From the NCBI GenBank assembly GCA_016794735.1, contig JAEUJK010000151.1, forward strand, positions 1-19,650: a stretch of DNA of 19,650 bases. The letters run 5' to 3'. Positions 7,544-15,194 of the stretch are shown in pieces (position 1 is the stretch's first letter; the number at the start of each line of letters is the position of its first letter). A model generated the notes under the pieces. It was not told where the DNA came from. It saw nothing but the letters and a program-made list of their open reading frames with translations, and did no database searches. The position numbers and the translations under genes were made by a program. This DNA comes from Gemmatimonadota bacterium. GTDB lineage: Bacteria; Gemmatimonadota; Gemmatimonadetes; Gemmatimonadales; Gemmatimonadaceae.

Positions 7544-7642
7544 CAGTAGCCCCGGCAGAAGAGGGTGACAAGGCGCGCTGGACGGGTCGAGGTTGCACTG
7601 TTTCGATACCGTCCAGGGCATCCGATCGGCCGGTCCGGTGCG

Positions 7643-7650
7643 TAGCTTGG
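7643..7650 (+). promoter_or_regulatory. Candidate -10 element for msrPQ
   Basis: GTGCG-TAGCTTGG lies 62 nt before the msrP ATG at 7713 and has a TG two bases before the TAGCTT hexamer, like an extended -10. No good -35 is visible. The same octamer recurs at 13289 before another plus-strand gene. Confidence 0.4.
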
Positions 7651-7712
7651 GAACCCGGCTCCCTCTGTCCAGCTTCATCCCGAAGTCTCCCCTTGGCCCG
7701 AGCGCTGCTCCC

Positions 7713-8654
7713 ATGATCATCCGTTCGACTCCCGATCACCCCATCCGGTCCTCCGAAATCACGCCGGAGGGGGTGTACCACGATCGCCGGACCTTCATCA
7801 AGGAAGCGGGCTTCGCCGGGATCGGCTTGGCGGCCACGTTGGCCGGTGCCCGACGCGCGTCGGCGCAACAGGGTGGCACCTCCATCGGCGGCGCGGAGCT
7901 CAAGGGGGAGCTCACCCCCGAAGAGGACGTGACCTCGTACAACAACTTCTACGAGTTCGGGACCGGCAAGGACGACCCCAAGCCGAACGCGAAGAACTTC
8001 CGCACCAAGCCGTGGTCGGTGAAGGTCGAGGGGATGGTCGCCAAGCCCGCGACCTACAACCTCGAGGACTTCCTCAAGCCGCATAAGGTCGAGGATCGCA
8101 TCTACCGGCATCGCTGCGTCGAGGCGTGGTCCATGGTGATCCCGTGGATGGGATTCCCGATGGCCGACCTGGTCAAGCGGGTCCAGCCGTTAGGCTCGGC
8201 CAAGTACATCCAGTTCACCACGGCGCTCGATCCGCAGCAGATGCCGGGGGTGCGCTTTCCGGTGCTGGACTGGCCGTATGTCGAGGGGCTCCGCCTCGAC
8301 GAGGCGATGCATCCGCTCACCATGATGGTCGTCGGCGTCTATGGGAAGATGCTGCCTAACCAGAACGGGGCGCCGCTGCGTCACATCGTGCCGTGGAAGT
8401 ACGGCTTCAAGAGCTGCAAGTCGATCGTGAGCATCAAGTTCACCGACCAGATGCCGGCGACCGCATGGTCCGTGGCCACGCCCGACGAATACGGGTTCTA
8501 CGCCAACGTGAATCCCACCGTGGACCATCCCCGCTGGTCGCAGGCGCGTGAGCGTCGCATTGGGGAGCTGCGCCGGCGCGAGACGTTGATGTTCAACGGC
8601 TACACGCAGGTGGCGTCGTTGTATTCGGGGATGGATCTGCGCAAGAACTTCTAG
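7713..8654 (+). CDS. msrP: Protein-methionine-sulfoxide reductase catalytic subunit MsrP
   Basis: This is the periplasmic molybdoenzyme (YedY) that reduces methionine sulfoxide in envelope proteins, using electrons from MsrQ. From ATG 7713 the product is 313 residues (E. coli 334). It has a twin-arginine signal DRRTFIKEAGF at 24-34 and a likely cleavage after ASA at 51. The sulfite-oxidase-fold core has Cys135 in YRHRCVEAWSM, the expected molybdenum ligand. Other family phrases are PWMGFPMADL, QMPGVRFPVLDWPYVEGLR and LRHIVPWKYGFKSCKSI. An upstream in-frame start at 7593 would place the TAT signal far inside, so I reject it. No Shine-Dalgarno site is present. The msrQ gene follows after 36 bp on the same strand, so they very likely form one operon. 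The pair acts in oxidative envelope stress. Confidence 0.95.
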   Translation: MIIRSTPDHPIRSSEITPEGVYHDRRTFIKEAGFAGIGLAATLAGARRASAQQGGTSIGGAELKGELTPEEDVTSYNNFYEFGTGKDDPKPNAKNFRTKPWSVKVEGMVAKPATYNLEDFLKPHKVEDRIYRHRCVEAWSMVIPWMGFPMADLVKRVQPLGSAKYIQFTTALDPQQMPGVRFPVLDWPYVEGLRLDEAMHPLTMMVVGVYGKMLPNQNGAPLRHIVPWKYGFKSCKSIVSIKFTDQMPATAWSVATPDEYGFYANVNPTVDHPRWSQARERRIGELRRRETLMFNGYTQVASLYSGMDLRKNF

Positions 8655-8661
8655 TCACCGA

Positions 8662-8689
8662 GACGGCAGACGGCAGACGGCAGACGGCC
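8662..8689 (+). repeat. 7-bp tandem repeat between msrP and msrQ
   Basis: GACGGCA occurs three times in tandem followed by GACGGCC, filling nearly all of the 36-bp gap and ending 1 base before the msrQ ATG. It occupies the place where a ribosome site would be. Slippage of a 7-bp unit could change the spacing between the two genes. Confidence 0.85.
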
Positions 8690-8690
8690 G

Positions 8691-9359
8691 ATGGCAGAGG
8701 CGCTGGTCCCGAATGCACCGGGCGCGGCACGCGTTGACGGATCCCGCGCGCGCGGCTTTCGGCCACCCGGCTGGCTGCACGCGGTCGTGGTGGTGGCCGC
8801 TCTCGTTCCCTTTGCCTGGGTGTGCTGGGCGTTCTACTCGGACCTCGTCAACAACACGCGGCTCCTGACCTCCGAGCCCATCAAGGAAGCAGAGCACTTC
8901 ACGGGGAAGTGGGCGCTCCGCTTCCTCCTCGCCTGCCTGGCCGTCACCCCGCTGGTGCGCGTCGCCCGGATCGGATGGTTGGTGAAGTACCGTCGCACCT
9001 TCGGCCTCCTCGCCTTCTTCTACGCCGTGGTGCACCTCGGGATCTACTTCGGGCTCGACATCGAGCTCATGTGGTCCAACCTGGTCGAGGACGTGGCCGA
9101 GCGGCTCTACATCACGCTCGGGATGCTCGGCCTGCTGCTGATGGTCCCCCTCGCGGTCACGAGCACCAAAGGGTGGATCCGTCGGCTGGGGAACCGCCGC
9201 TGGAACGCCCTACATCGCCTCGTCTATGTCTCGGCCGTGCTGGGGTGCGTGCACTTCTACATGGCGGTCAAGCGGGACGTGACCGAACCGCTGGTCTTCT
9301 TCGCGATCTTGGGGACCTCGCTCGGGCTCCGCTGGCACTGGTCGCGGTCCAGGGGCTGA
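8691..9359 (+). CDS. msrQ: MsrQ, haem-containing membrane subunit of the MsrPQ system
   Basis: MsrQ is the inner-membrane b-type haem protein (ferric reductase-like fold) that passes respiratory-chain electrons to MsrP. The 222 residues contain about six hydrophobic segments (near 30-50, 74-90, 103-121, 138-156, 173-193 and 199-213). Candidate haem-ligand histidines are His69 in EHFTGKW, His115 in FFYAVVHLGIYF, His175 in WNALHRLVYV and His188 in VHFYMAVK. The RRTFGLLAFFYAVVH phrase is typical of the family. The first 25 residues are polar and proline-rich, a little longer than usual; no better start was seen. It has no ribosome site of its own, so translation may depend on msrP. Its ATG is in the same frame as the msrP stop, 39 bases downstream of it. 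Confidence 0.92.
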   Translation: MAEALVPNAPGAARVDGSRARGFRPPGWLHAVVVVAALVPFAWVCWAFYSDLVNNTRLLTSEPIKEAEHFTGKWALRFLLACLAVTPLVRVARIGWLVKYRRTFGLLAFFYAVVHLGIYFGLDIELMWSNLVEDVAERLYITLGMLGLLLMVPLAVTSTKGWIRRLGNRRWNALHRLVYVSAVLGCVHFYMAVKRDVTEPLVFFAILGTSLGLRWHWSRSRG

Positions 9360-9384
9360 AACTCGGTCCGCAGTCCAAACGGTA

Positions 9385-9424
9385 GGGGTGGCACGGCTGT
9401 CCCACGCTTGACCCTCACCACCCC
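9385..9424 (+). promoter_or_regulatory. Inverted repeat just before the ADOP start codon
   Basis: GGGGTGG (9385-9391) pairs with CCACCCC (9418-9424) around 26 nt and ends 3 nt before ATG 9428. In mRNA it could mask the start. No ribosome site is present. With GC-rich sequence a chance 7-bp match is possible. Confidence 0.25.
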
Positions 9425-9427
9425 GTC

Positions 9428-11866
9428 ATGTCGACCCTCCTCCACGACATCCGGTCCGCGCGTCGGCTCCTCACCAAGAACCCGGGCTTCACCCTGGTCG
9501 CGGTGCTCACCCTCGGCCTTGGGATCGGGCTCAACACCGCGGTCTTCTCGGTGATCGATGCCCTCCTGCTGCGGCCGCTACCCGGCGCACGCGCCCCGGA
9601 AGAGCTCGTCCAGCTCTACCGTCGTTGGCCGGGGATCGAATACGCGTCGTGGGGCCCGCTGAATGCGCGCGACGTGCGGGAGCGGACCAAGGACGTCTTC
9701 GACGGGGTCGCGCTCTGGAACTTCACCCCCCTGGCCCTCGCCGCGGACGGCCGGACCCAGCGGGTGTTCGGCACCATGGTCTCGGCGAACTTCTTCAACG
9801 TGCTCGGGGCGACCGCGCTGCGTGGCCGGACCTTCGTCCCGTCCGAGGACGACACCCCGGGGGCCAGTCCGTACGTCGTGCTGAGCCACGCCACATGGCA
9901 GGGCACTTTTGGTGGTGATCCCCAGGTGATCGGGAAGTCGATCATCCTCAACGGGGCGCCCTTCGAGGTCGTGGGGATCATGCCGGAGGATTTCCGCGGT
10001 CCCTTGCCCGTCATCAACGCCGCGATGTGGGTGCCGCTGTCCCAGATCGCCACGGTCGATCCGTCCAACCGCACCGCGCTCTCGACGTACGACAACAACT
10101 TCATGCAGGTCATCGCGCGCCTGCGGCCCGGCGTCACCGCCGACCAGGCCACGGCGCGCCTCGCGGCCGTGAGCGCGCAGCTGGTGCGCGACATGCCTGA
10201 CGAGTACCGCAACGGATCGTTCGCCGTGGTGCCGCAGAGTGATGCCGGGATCCACCCGTCCATGCGTGGGGCACAGGTGGGGCTGTCGGCGGTGGTGATG
10301 GCCGTCGTGGTGATGCTGCTGCTCATCGCCTGCGTGAACGTGGCCAACCTGTTCCTGGCGCGGGCCCGTGACCGCTGGCGCGAGATGGCGGTGCGCTTGT
10401 CGTTAGGCGCGCGTCGTGCCGTGATCGTCCGCCAGCTGCTCATCGAAAGCCTGTTGTTCGCGATGGTCGCCGGTGCGGTGGGGGTGGGGATCGCGGCGTG
10501 GGCCATGTCGTTCCTCAACCGGATCGAGATCCCGCTGGACGTCAGCTTCAGCGCCAACCTCCGGCTCTCCATGCCGGTCCTTGCCTTCACCCTGCTGGCG
10601 ACGGCCGTCACCGGCGTGTTGTTCGGCTTGGCACCGGCGCTGCAGGCCACGAAGCCCGCGCTCATCCCGGCCCTCAAGGGCGAGGCGCCCGCCGGCGACA
10701 GCCGCTCGCGCGCCAGCCGCACGCTCGTCGTGGCGCAGATGGCGCTCTCCATGCTGCTGCTCATCTGCTCCGGCCTCTTCCTCCGCAACCTCCGCGCGGC
10801 CACCACGGTCGACAAGGGATTCGAGGGAGGCAACGTCCTCATGGCTGACCTGCAGCCCGAGCTGCAGGGATACTCCCGCGCGCGGGCCGGGCAGCTCTAC
10901 CAGACCCTCGTCGAGCGCCTCTCCGCGATCCCGGGGGTGGTGGCCGTGGGTTACGACGAGAACCTGCCCCTGGGCCTCGGCAACTCGCAGAGCGGGGTGC
11001 AGGTGCCGGGGTACACGCCGGCCCCGGATGAGCAGATGTCGATCGACTACGACGTCGTCTCGCCGGACTACTTCACCGCCATGGGAATCCGCGTGGTGCG
11101 TGGTCGCGGCTTCACGAACGCGGACGACAGCACGAGCCAGCGCGTGATGGTGGTCAACGAACGGTTCGCCGAGCGTTTCTGGCCCGGGCAGGAGGCGGTG
11201 GGCAAGACGGTGCGCGCACGCGGCGCCGACCACGTGATCATCGGCGTGGTCCCGACGGGGAAGTATCGCTCGTTAGGTGAGGCGCCCCTCGCATACGCGT
11301 ACTATGCGCGCCAGCAGTCGCGCGGGCTCGACGCCACCCTGCAGGTGCGGACAACCGGCGACCCGAGCCTGCTGATTCCGGCGCTCCGGGCCGAGGTGGC
11401 CGCGTTCGATCCGTCGCTGCCGGTGTCCAACATCCGCACACTGGATCGCCACCTGGGCATCGCGCTCATGCCGGCCCGGCTGGCGGGTGGGGCGCTGGGC
11501 GTCTTCGGGCTGCTGGGGCTCATCCTGGCCTCGGTCGGGATCTACGGGGTCATGTCGTACAGCGTGGCCCAGCGTACGCGGGAAATCGGCATCCGGATGG
11601 CGATCGGGGCCGCACGTGGCGAGGTCATTGGGCTCGTCATGCGCCAGGGTCTGCAACTGGTCGGGATCGGTGCCGGCGTTGGCCTCCTTCTCGCGCTGGT
11701 GGCCACGCGGCTCATCCGGGGGATGTTGTACGGGGAGAACCCGCTCGACGCCGCCACCTTCATCGGGGTTCCGCTGGTGCTCGGCGCGGTTGCCGCGCTG
11801 GCGATCCTGGTTCCGGCACGGCGCGCGGCGGGGGTGGACCCGGTGCGGGCGATTCGCACCGAGTAG
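9428..11866 (+). CDS. ADOP-family ABC transporter permease (duplicated MacB/FtsX)
   Basis: The 812-residue protein has the duplicated layout of acidobacterial orphan permeases: helix 1 at about 20-42 (FTLVAVLTLGLGIGLNTAVF), a periplasmic MacB_PCD domain (45-280), FtsX helices near 284-308, 338-361 and 379-404, a fifth helix at 431-452, a second periplasmic domain (453-685), and FtsX helices near 686-711, 741-763 and 775-797. It ends in ARRAAGVDPVRAIRTE, the conserved terminus. Phrases such as NVANLFLARARDRWREMAVRLSLGARR and REIGIRMAIGAARGEV mark the coupling helices. MacB-like systems move substrates across the envelope or act by mechanotransmission. No ATPase gene is next to it, as usual for ADOPs, so its motor and cargo are unknown. 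It lies 68 bp after msrQ; co-transcription is possible but functionally unsupported. Confidence 0.95.
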   Translation: MSTLLHDIRSARRLLTKNPGFTLVAVLTLGLGIGLNTAVFSVIDALLLRPLPGARAPEELVQLYRRWPGIEYASWGPLNARDVRERTKDVFDGVALWNFTPLALAADGRTQRVFGTMVSANFFNVLGATALRGRTFVPSEDDTPGASPYVVLSHATWQGTFGGDPQVIGKSIILNGAPFEVVGIMPEDFRGPLPVINAAMWVPLSQIATVDPSNRTALSTYDNNFMQVIARLRPGVTADQATARLAAVSAQLVRDMPDEYRNGSFAVVPQSDAGIHPSMRGAQVGLSAVVMAVVVMLLLIACVNVANLFLARARDRWREMAVRLSLGARRAVIVRQLLIESLLFAMVAGAVGVGIAAWAMSFLNRIEIPLDVSFSANLRLSMPVLAFTLLATAVTGVLFGLAPALQATKPALIPALKGEAPAGDSRSRASRTLVVAQMALSMLLLICSGLFLRNLRAATTVDKGFEGGNVLMADLQPELQGYSRARAGQLYQTLVERLSAIPGVVAVGYDENLPLGLGNSQSGVQVPGYTPAPDEQMSIDYDVVSPDYFTAMGIRVVRGRGFTNADDSTSQRVMVVNERFAERFWPGQEAVGKTVRARGADHVIIGVVPTGKYRSLGEAPLAYAYYARQQSRGLDATLQVRTTGDPSLLIPALRAEVAAFDPSLPVSNIRTLDRHLGIALMPARLAGGALGVFGLLGLILASVGIYGVMSYSVAQRTREIGIRMAIGAARGEVIGLVMRQGLQLVGIGAGVGLLLALVATRLIRGMLYGENPLDAATFIGVPLVLGAVAALAILVPARRAAGVDPVRAIRTE

Positions 11867-11891
11867 GGGCATCGCGTCGGGTCTAGCGCGC

Positions 11892-11930
11892 GGGGCGACA
11901 CGAAGCCAAGCTACGGCCGAAAGTCGCCCC
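11892..11930 (+). promoter_or_regulatory. Hairpin between ADOP and FecR-domain genes
   Basis: GGGGCGAC (11892-11899) is perfectly complementary to GTCGCCCC (11923-11930), with a shorter inner GCC/GGC pair. It starts 26 nt after the ADOP stop and ends 25 nt before ATG 11956. It may be the ADOP terminator (no T-tract follows) or an operator of the next gene. Its loop contains CCAAGCTA (11906-11913), the reverse complement of the TAGCTTGG element seen elsewhere. Confidence 0.45.
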
Positions 11931-11955
11931 AACCTTACCCGTCCCAAAGTCCCCC

Positions 11956-13191
11956 ATGTCCCTCTCGATTCCCGGTCTCAACGCTGACCTGCTCGCGAAG
12001 CTCAAGAGCGGTGATCTTGGCGCCCTCGAGACCCTGTTCCGCGCCGCGTTTCCTGCCCTGATGGCCAAGGCAAAGGAGACGCTCGGCGACGACAGTGCTG
12101 CGGCTCGCGTGGTCGAGCGCCTCATCCCCAAGCTGTTCGCCGAGCGCGCGGCGTTCACGACGCCCGATGCGCTGACCTCCATGCTCGACGGCGCCGTGCA
12201 CGAAGCGGCGGTGCGTGAGCGCAGCCGCCTGGCTGGCATCCGCAAGCGCGACGATGGCAAGGCCACGGCGTCCACGGCGGCGCCGAGCGCTGACGAGGTC
12301 TGGGGCAAGGTGGTCAGCGTCATCAAGGGCCCCAGCGCCGAAGCGCTCGCCCAGGCCGAGCAGATGAAGGAGAAGCTGCGCCACGAGGCCGGTGGGCACA
12401 TCCGCGAGATGACCAAGCAAACGCCGTTCTACGTGCGCGCCCTCGTGGGCCTCGCGCTCGTTGGCGCCGTCGGTGTGGGCGGGTACCTCTTCGCGAAGTC
12501 GGGCGAGAAGGGCCGACTGGCCCGCCAGATCTCTGCGGCGGTGAAGGACATCAAGACGGGCACCGGCCAGCGCGGCAACGTGACGTTGGACGATTCGTCG
12601 CAGGCGATGTTCGGCGCCGAGACGCGCGTGACGATCCCCGAGCAGTTCAACGACCTCGCGCGTGGCATCGGGCTCGAGGGTGCAGCCGAGTTCACGCCGA
12701 AGGTCGCGACCCTGCCGTTCCAGGTGTTGTCGGGCAACGTGATGTTCACGGCCCCGGGGGCCGCGAAGTTCGCCATCCGGCACTACAAGGAAGAGGACTA
12801 CGTCATTGCCCGCGTGAAGGAAGGGACGGTGACGGTGGAGGTCCAGGAGCCTAACGAATCCACGCAGCAGATGACCGCCGGGCAGACCCTCCTGATCAAG
12901 CCGGACGGGTCCACCGCGCAGCCGACCGAGGCGCAGCTCAACGAGGCGTTCGGGTACGTGGATGGCACCTTCTCCATCGACCAGAAGCCGCTCCGCCACA
13001 CCCTCGCGATGATCAAGCGCTGGTACGGCACCGAGATGTTCCTCGAGGACACGACGATGGGCGGGCAGCTCGTTTCGATGAGCGCACCGCTCACCTCCAC
13101 CACCGACGCGATCAAGGCGGTGGAAACGGCGTCGGGGCTCAACTTCGGCTGGGAAGGCCAGACGATGGTGCTCAAGAAGCCCAAGAAGTAG
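11956..13191 (+). CDS. Membrane FecR-domain protein with sigma-region-2-like cytoplasmic domain
   Basis: The 411-residue protein has three parts. Cytoplasmic residues 10-98 (DLLAKLKSGDLGALETLF, then ARVVERLIPKLFAER and a basic RLAGIRKRDD end) follow the helix order of ECF sigma region 2, but DAED is SAAA and the usual LxxWL core is altered. After a helical linker, one membrane helix lies at about 159-180. The periplasmic part contains a FecR domain (about 202-318; GQRGNVTLDDSSQAMFGAET, LPFQVLSGNVMFTAPG, VKEGTVTVEV) and a C-terminal FecR-C/STN-like domain (about 333-406; PLRHTLAMIKRWYGTEMFLE, AVETASGLNF). FecR proteins normally carry a short anti-sigma segment inside the cell. No TonB receptor or separate sigma gene is adjacent. 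The FecR part is firm; the sigma-like reading is my inference. The start has no ribosome site. Confidence 0.85.
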   Translation: MSLSIPGLNADLLAKLKSGDLGALETLFRAAFPALMAKAKETLGDDSAAARVVERLIPKLFAERAAFTTPDALTSMLDGAVHEAAVRERSRLAGIRKRDDGKATASTAAPSADEVWGKVVSVIKGPSAEALAQAEQMKEKLRHEAGGHIREMTKQTPFYVRALVGLALVGAVGVGGYLFAKSGEKGRLARQISAAVKDIKTGTGQRGNVTLDDSSQAMFGAETRVTIPEQFNDLARGIGLEGAAEFTPKVATLPFQVLSGNVMFTAPGAAKFAIRHYKEEDYVIARVKEGTVTVEVQEPNESTQQMTAGQTLLIKPDGSTAQPTEAQLNEAFGYVDGTFSIDQKPLRHTLAMIKRWYGTEMFLEDTTMGGQLVSMSAPLTSTTDAIKAVETASGLNFGWEGQTMVLKKPKK

Positions 13192-13210
13192 CACACCGTC
13201 GGTGAAACGG

Positions 13211-13234
13211 GGGCCCGTGCTTCGGTACGGGCCC
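13211..13234 (+). terminator. C(UUCG)G hairpin terminator after FecR-domain gene
   Basis: A 10-bp stem (GGGCCCGTGC paired with GTACGGGCCC, one G-T pair) closes on a TTCG tetraloop, 20 bases after the stop codon. The following sequence is only moderately T-rich (TCGTGTCGTGT). The stable loop and position make this the clearest terminator with the one at 17985. Confidence 0.8.
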
Positions 13235-13288
13235 TCGTGTCGTGTGGGAGAACCTCGCGCGGGGGCGGTGCCCGCCGGGCGGCGTGCT

Positions 13289-13296
13289 TAGCTTGG
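13289..13296 (+). promoter_or_regulatory. Candidate -10 element of a leaderless rlmL-like mRNA
   Basis: TAGCTTGG lies 4 nt before GTG 13301, identical to the element before msrP and preceded by TG. A -10 at this distance would put the transcript start at or beside the start codon. There is no ribosome site. Confidence 0.45.
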
Positions 13297-13300
13297 CCTC

Positions 13301-14467
13301 GTGTCCCCGCCGCTCGACCTCTTCGCCATTGCCGCCCCCGGCCTCGCCCCCTGGCTGGCCGCGGAGCTGCGCGAACTGCAGTTCGGCGTGGACGAGGTGC
13401 TGCCGGCCGGGGTGGCGTTCCGGGGTGGCCTGCGTGAGGTGTACCGCGCCAACCTGCACTCGCGCATCGCCACGCGCGTGGTCGTCCGGATGGCGGCGTT
13501 CGAGGCCACGCACTTCTCCACGCTCGAGAAACGCCTGCGGGCGGTCGAGTGGGCACGGTGGATCCCGGCGCATGCGGGTGTCGCGTGCCGGGTCACCTGT
13601 CGCAAGTCGCGCCTCTATCACTCCGGGGCCGTCGCCGAACGCGTGCAGGACGCCATCGCGCGGTCGGTGCCGCACCGGGCCGTGGCGGTCACCGATGAGG
13701 ATGAGGACGACGGCAGCGACCAGCTGCTGCTCGTGCGGCTCGATCACGATCACTGCACGATCTCGTTGGACTCGTCCGGGGCGCTGCTGCACCGGCGCGG
13801 CTATCGACAGGCGGTAGCCAAGGCGCCGCTGCGCGAGACCCTGGCGGCCGCGATGTTGCGCGCCGCCGGCTGGGATGGGCGCCGACCGCTCGTGGACCTG
13901 TGTTGCGGGTCCGGGACGATCCCGATCGAGGCAGCGATGATGGCCCGCGCGCTGGCACCGGGGCGCAATCGGTCGTTTGCCTTCGAGCGGTGGCCGGGGT
14001 TCGAGGCGAGGCCGTGGCGTGCGCTTCAGGCGGCGGCGCACGAGGCGGAACGCGCCGCGTCACCCGTGGCCATCGCGGGGTCCGATCGCGACGCCGGCGC
14101 CATCGAGGCCGCCGCGGCCAACGCGGAACGCGCTGGGGTCGCGGCCGACATCACCTTCACGCGACAGGCCCTCTCCACCGCGCGGCCGGTGGGATCGGCC
14201 CCAGGGTTGGTGGCGGTCAACCCGCCGTGGGGCGCACGCATCGGCGAGGCCGCCGCCCTGCGGAACTTCTATGCGGCGCTGGGCAAGGCGATGCATGGCC
14301 CGTTCGCGGAGTGGGACATCGCCATGCTGGCGGCAGATCCCCACCTCGTCCGCCACACCCGGCTGCCGTTCCAGACCGTCTTTGCCACCAATGCTGGAGG
14401 CACCCCCGTCACCTTGGGCCTCGCGAACGCGGGGTCGACGGCGCCCGCAGAGTCCCGCTCAGGTTAG
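13301..14467 (+). CDS. THUMP-domain RNA guanine-N2 methyltransferase, RlmL-like
   Basis: The 388-residue enzyme probably methylates guanine N2 of 23S rRNA (m2G) using S-adenosylmethionine. Residues 1-160 form the ferredoxin-like/THUMP RNA-binding part (LFAIAAPGLAPWLAAELREL, then AGVACRVTCRKSRLYHSGAV). The linker GALLHRRGYRQAVAKAPLRETLAAAML is the family hallmark, split here as residues 160-170 and 171-186. The Rossmann-fold catalytic part has motif I DLCCGSGT at 199-206, GSDRD at 260-264 and NPPWG at 307-311; Trp replaces the more usual Tyr in NPPY. It is about half the size of E. coli RlmKL and lacks the RlmK half, as in many non-enteric bacteria. Translation starts at GTG 13301, with a TAGCTTGG element close by. 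The exact target base cannot be read from sequence. Confidence 0.9.
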   Translation: MSPPLDLFAIAAPGLAPWLAAELRELQFGVDEVLPAGVAFRGGLREVYRANLHSRIATRVVVRMAAFEATHFSTLEKRLRAVEWARWIPAHAGVACRVTCRKSRLYHSGAVAERVQDAIARSVPHRAVAVTDEDEDDGSDQLLLVRLDHDHCTISLDSSGALLHRRGYRQAVAKAPLRETLAAAMLRAAGWDGRRPLVDLCCGSGTIPIEAAMMARALAPGRNRSFAFERWPGFEARPWRALQAAAHEAERAASPVAIAGSDRDAGAIEAAAANAERAGVAADITFTRQALSTARPVGSAPGLVAVNPPWGARIGEAAALRNFYAALGKAMHGPFAEWDIAMLAADPHLVRHTRLPFQTVFATNAGGTPVTLGLANAGSTAPAESRSG

Positions 14468-14489
14468 CGAGCGCTCGCCCCGCCCTAAC
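14463..14489. terminator. Symmetric sequence at convergent stop codons
   Basis: GTTAG (14463-14467) and CTAAC (14485-14489) are an inverted repeat containing the two opposing stop codons. Between them is the palindrome GCGAGCGCTCGC (14467-14478). This may serve as a bidirectional terminator, but it lacks a T-tract and the stem is interrupted. Confidence 0.25.
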
Positions 14490-14961
14490 GATCAGGCGCG
14501 GGGAGGTTGGCCGTCTGCAGCAGCTGGTCGTCCAGCTGCGTCAGCACCCGCGGAACGGGTGACGTGGACCAGCGGATCTCGCGCGTGCGGCCCGAGGAGG
14601 TCACGGTCAACACGAACAGGGGACCGTCCACAAAGGTGCCGGAGAGGTCGTATTCCTTGCGCAGGGCGCGGAACTCGCTCGATCGCGTGGTCGCAAAAAG
14701 CCGGCGGACCTGGGCCCGTGTCGTGACGCCCTCGCCGAACCACTGCGGCGGGCAGCGGATGACGCTCGACGTGCAGCCGACGGTGTAGGCCCCGGTGGCG
14801 CTGTCCACGACGATACGCAGGACGAGTCCGGCTTCCCCGTTGATCATTTCGCGGACGATTCGGGCCGGGGCGTCCGGGGTGACGATTTCGCCTTCTACCG
14901 GCATCGTGCCGCAACCCAGCAGCAACGTCCCAAGGGCGAAGGCGCGGAGAGGCAAGCGCAT
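14485..14961 (-). CDS. Small lipoprotein of unknown function
   Basis: From ATG 14961 the product is 158 residues, starting MRLPLRAFALGTLLLGCGT with a clear lipobox LLGC (Cys17). The mature part is compact and mixed: IVREMINGEAGLVLRIVVDS, a CTSSVIRCPPQWFG segment with two cysteines that could form a disulfide, then RAQVRRLFATTRSSEFRALR and a beta-rich end (FVLTVTSSGRTREIRWS). I do not recognise a family. The frame extends to an ATG at 15018, but the 19 extra residues would put a polar stretch before the signal peptide. It converges with the rRNA methyltransferase gene and is divergent from sucA, 233 bp away. No ribosome site is visible. Confidence 0.72.
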   Translation of the reverse strand: MRLPLRAFALGTLLLGCGTMPVEGEIVTPDAPARIVREMINGEAGLVLRIVVDSATGAYTVGCTSSVIRCPPQWFGEGVTTRAQVRRLFATTRSSEFRALRKEYDLSGTFVDGPLFVLTVTSSGRTREIRWSTSPVPRVLTQLDDQLLQTANLPAPDR

Positions 14962-15181
14962 GGTGATGCCGGCCCGGCGTGTCCCGGCTGGATGCACGAT
15001 GCTCACTTCCGGGTTCATGGGGCCGATGCTCCGTGGTGGGACGTGAGGAATCTGCCGCGATGCGGGGTGGAAAACCTGCCACCCATCGACACCGCCGGCA
15101 CCCCGCCGCCCCGATCGGTTCGCCCCGCGCCCAGGGCGTCGCGCGGCCCACGGGCTTCGTGGCGCAAACGTAGCCCAGCGT

Positions 15182-15189
15182 TAGATTTG
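15182..15189 (+). promoter_or_regulatory. Candidate -10 element of a leaderless sucA mRNA
   Basis: TAGATTTG lies 5 nt before the sucA ATG at 15195. TAGATT matches the TANNNT core of a -10 box. Its position predicts a transcript starting at or next to the ATG; no ribosome site exists. No convincing -35 was found. Confidence 0.5.
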
Positions 15190-15194
15190 CGATC

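Noticed and set aside
8652..8693. Possible MsrP-MsrQ fusion by readthrough of the in-frame TAG
   Set aside because: MsrP is exported folded by the TAT route while MsrQ is a membrane protein; the shared frame is a one-in-three coincidence and the heptamer repeat is not conserved coding sequence.
14962..15018. A 19-residue N-terminal extension of the unknown lipoprotein
   Set aside because: It would bury the lipoprotein signal behind a polar segment; Met at 14961 gives a standard signal peptide with Cys17.
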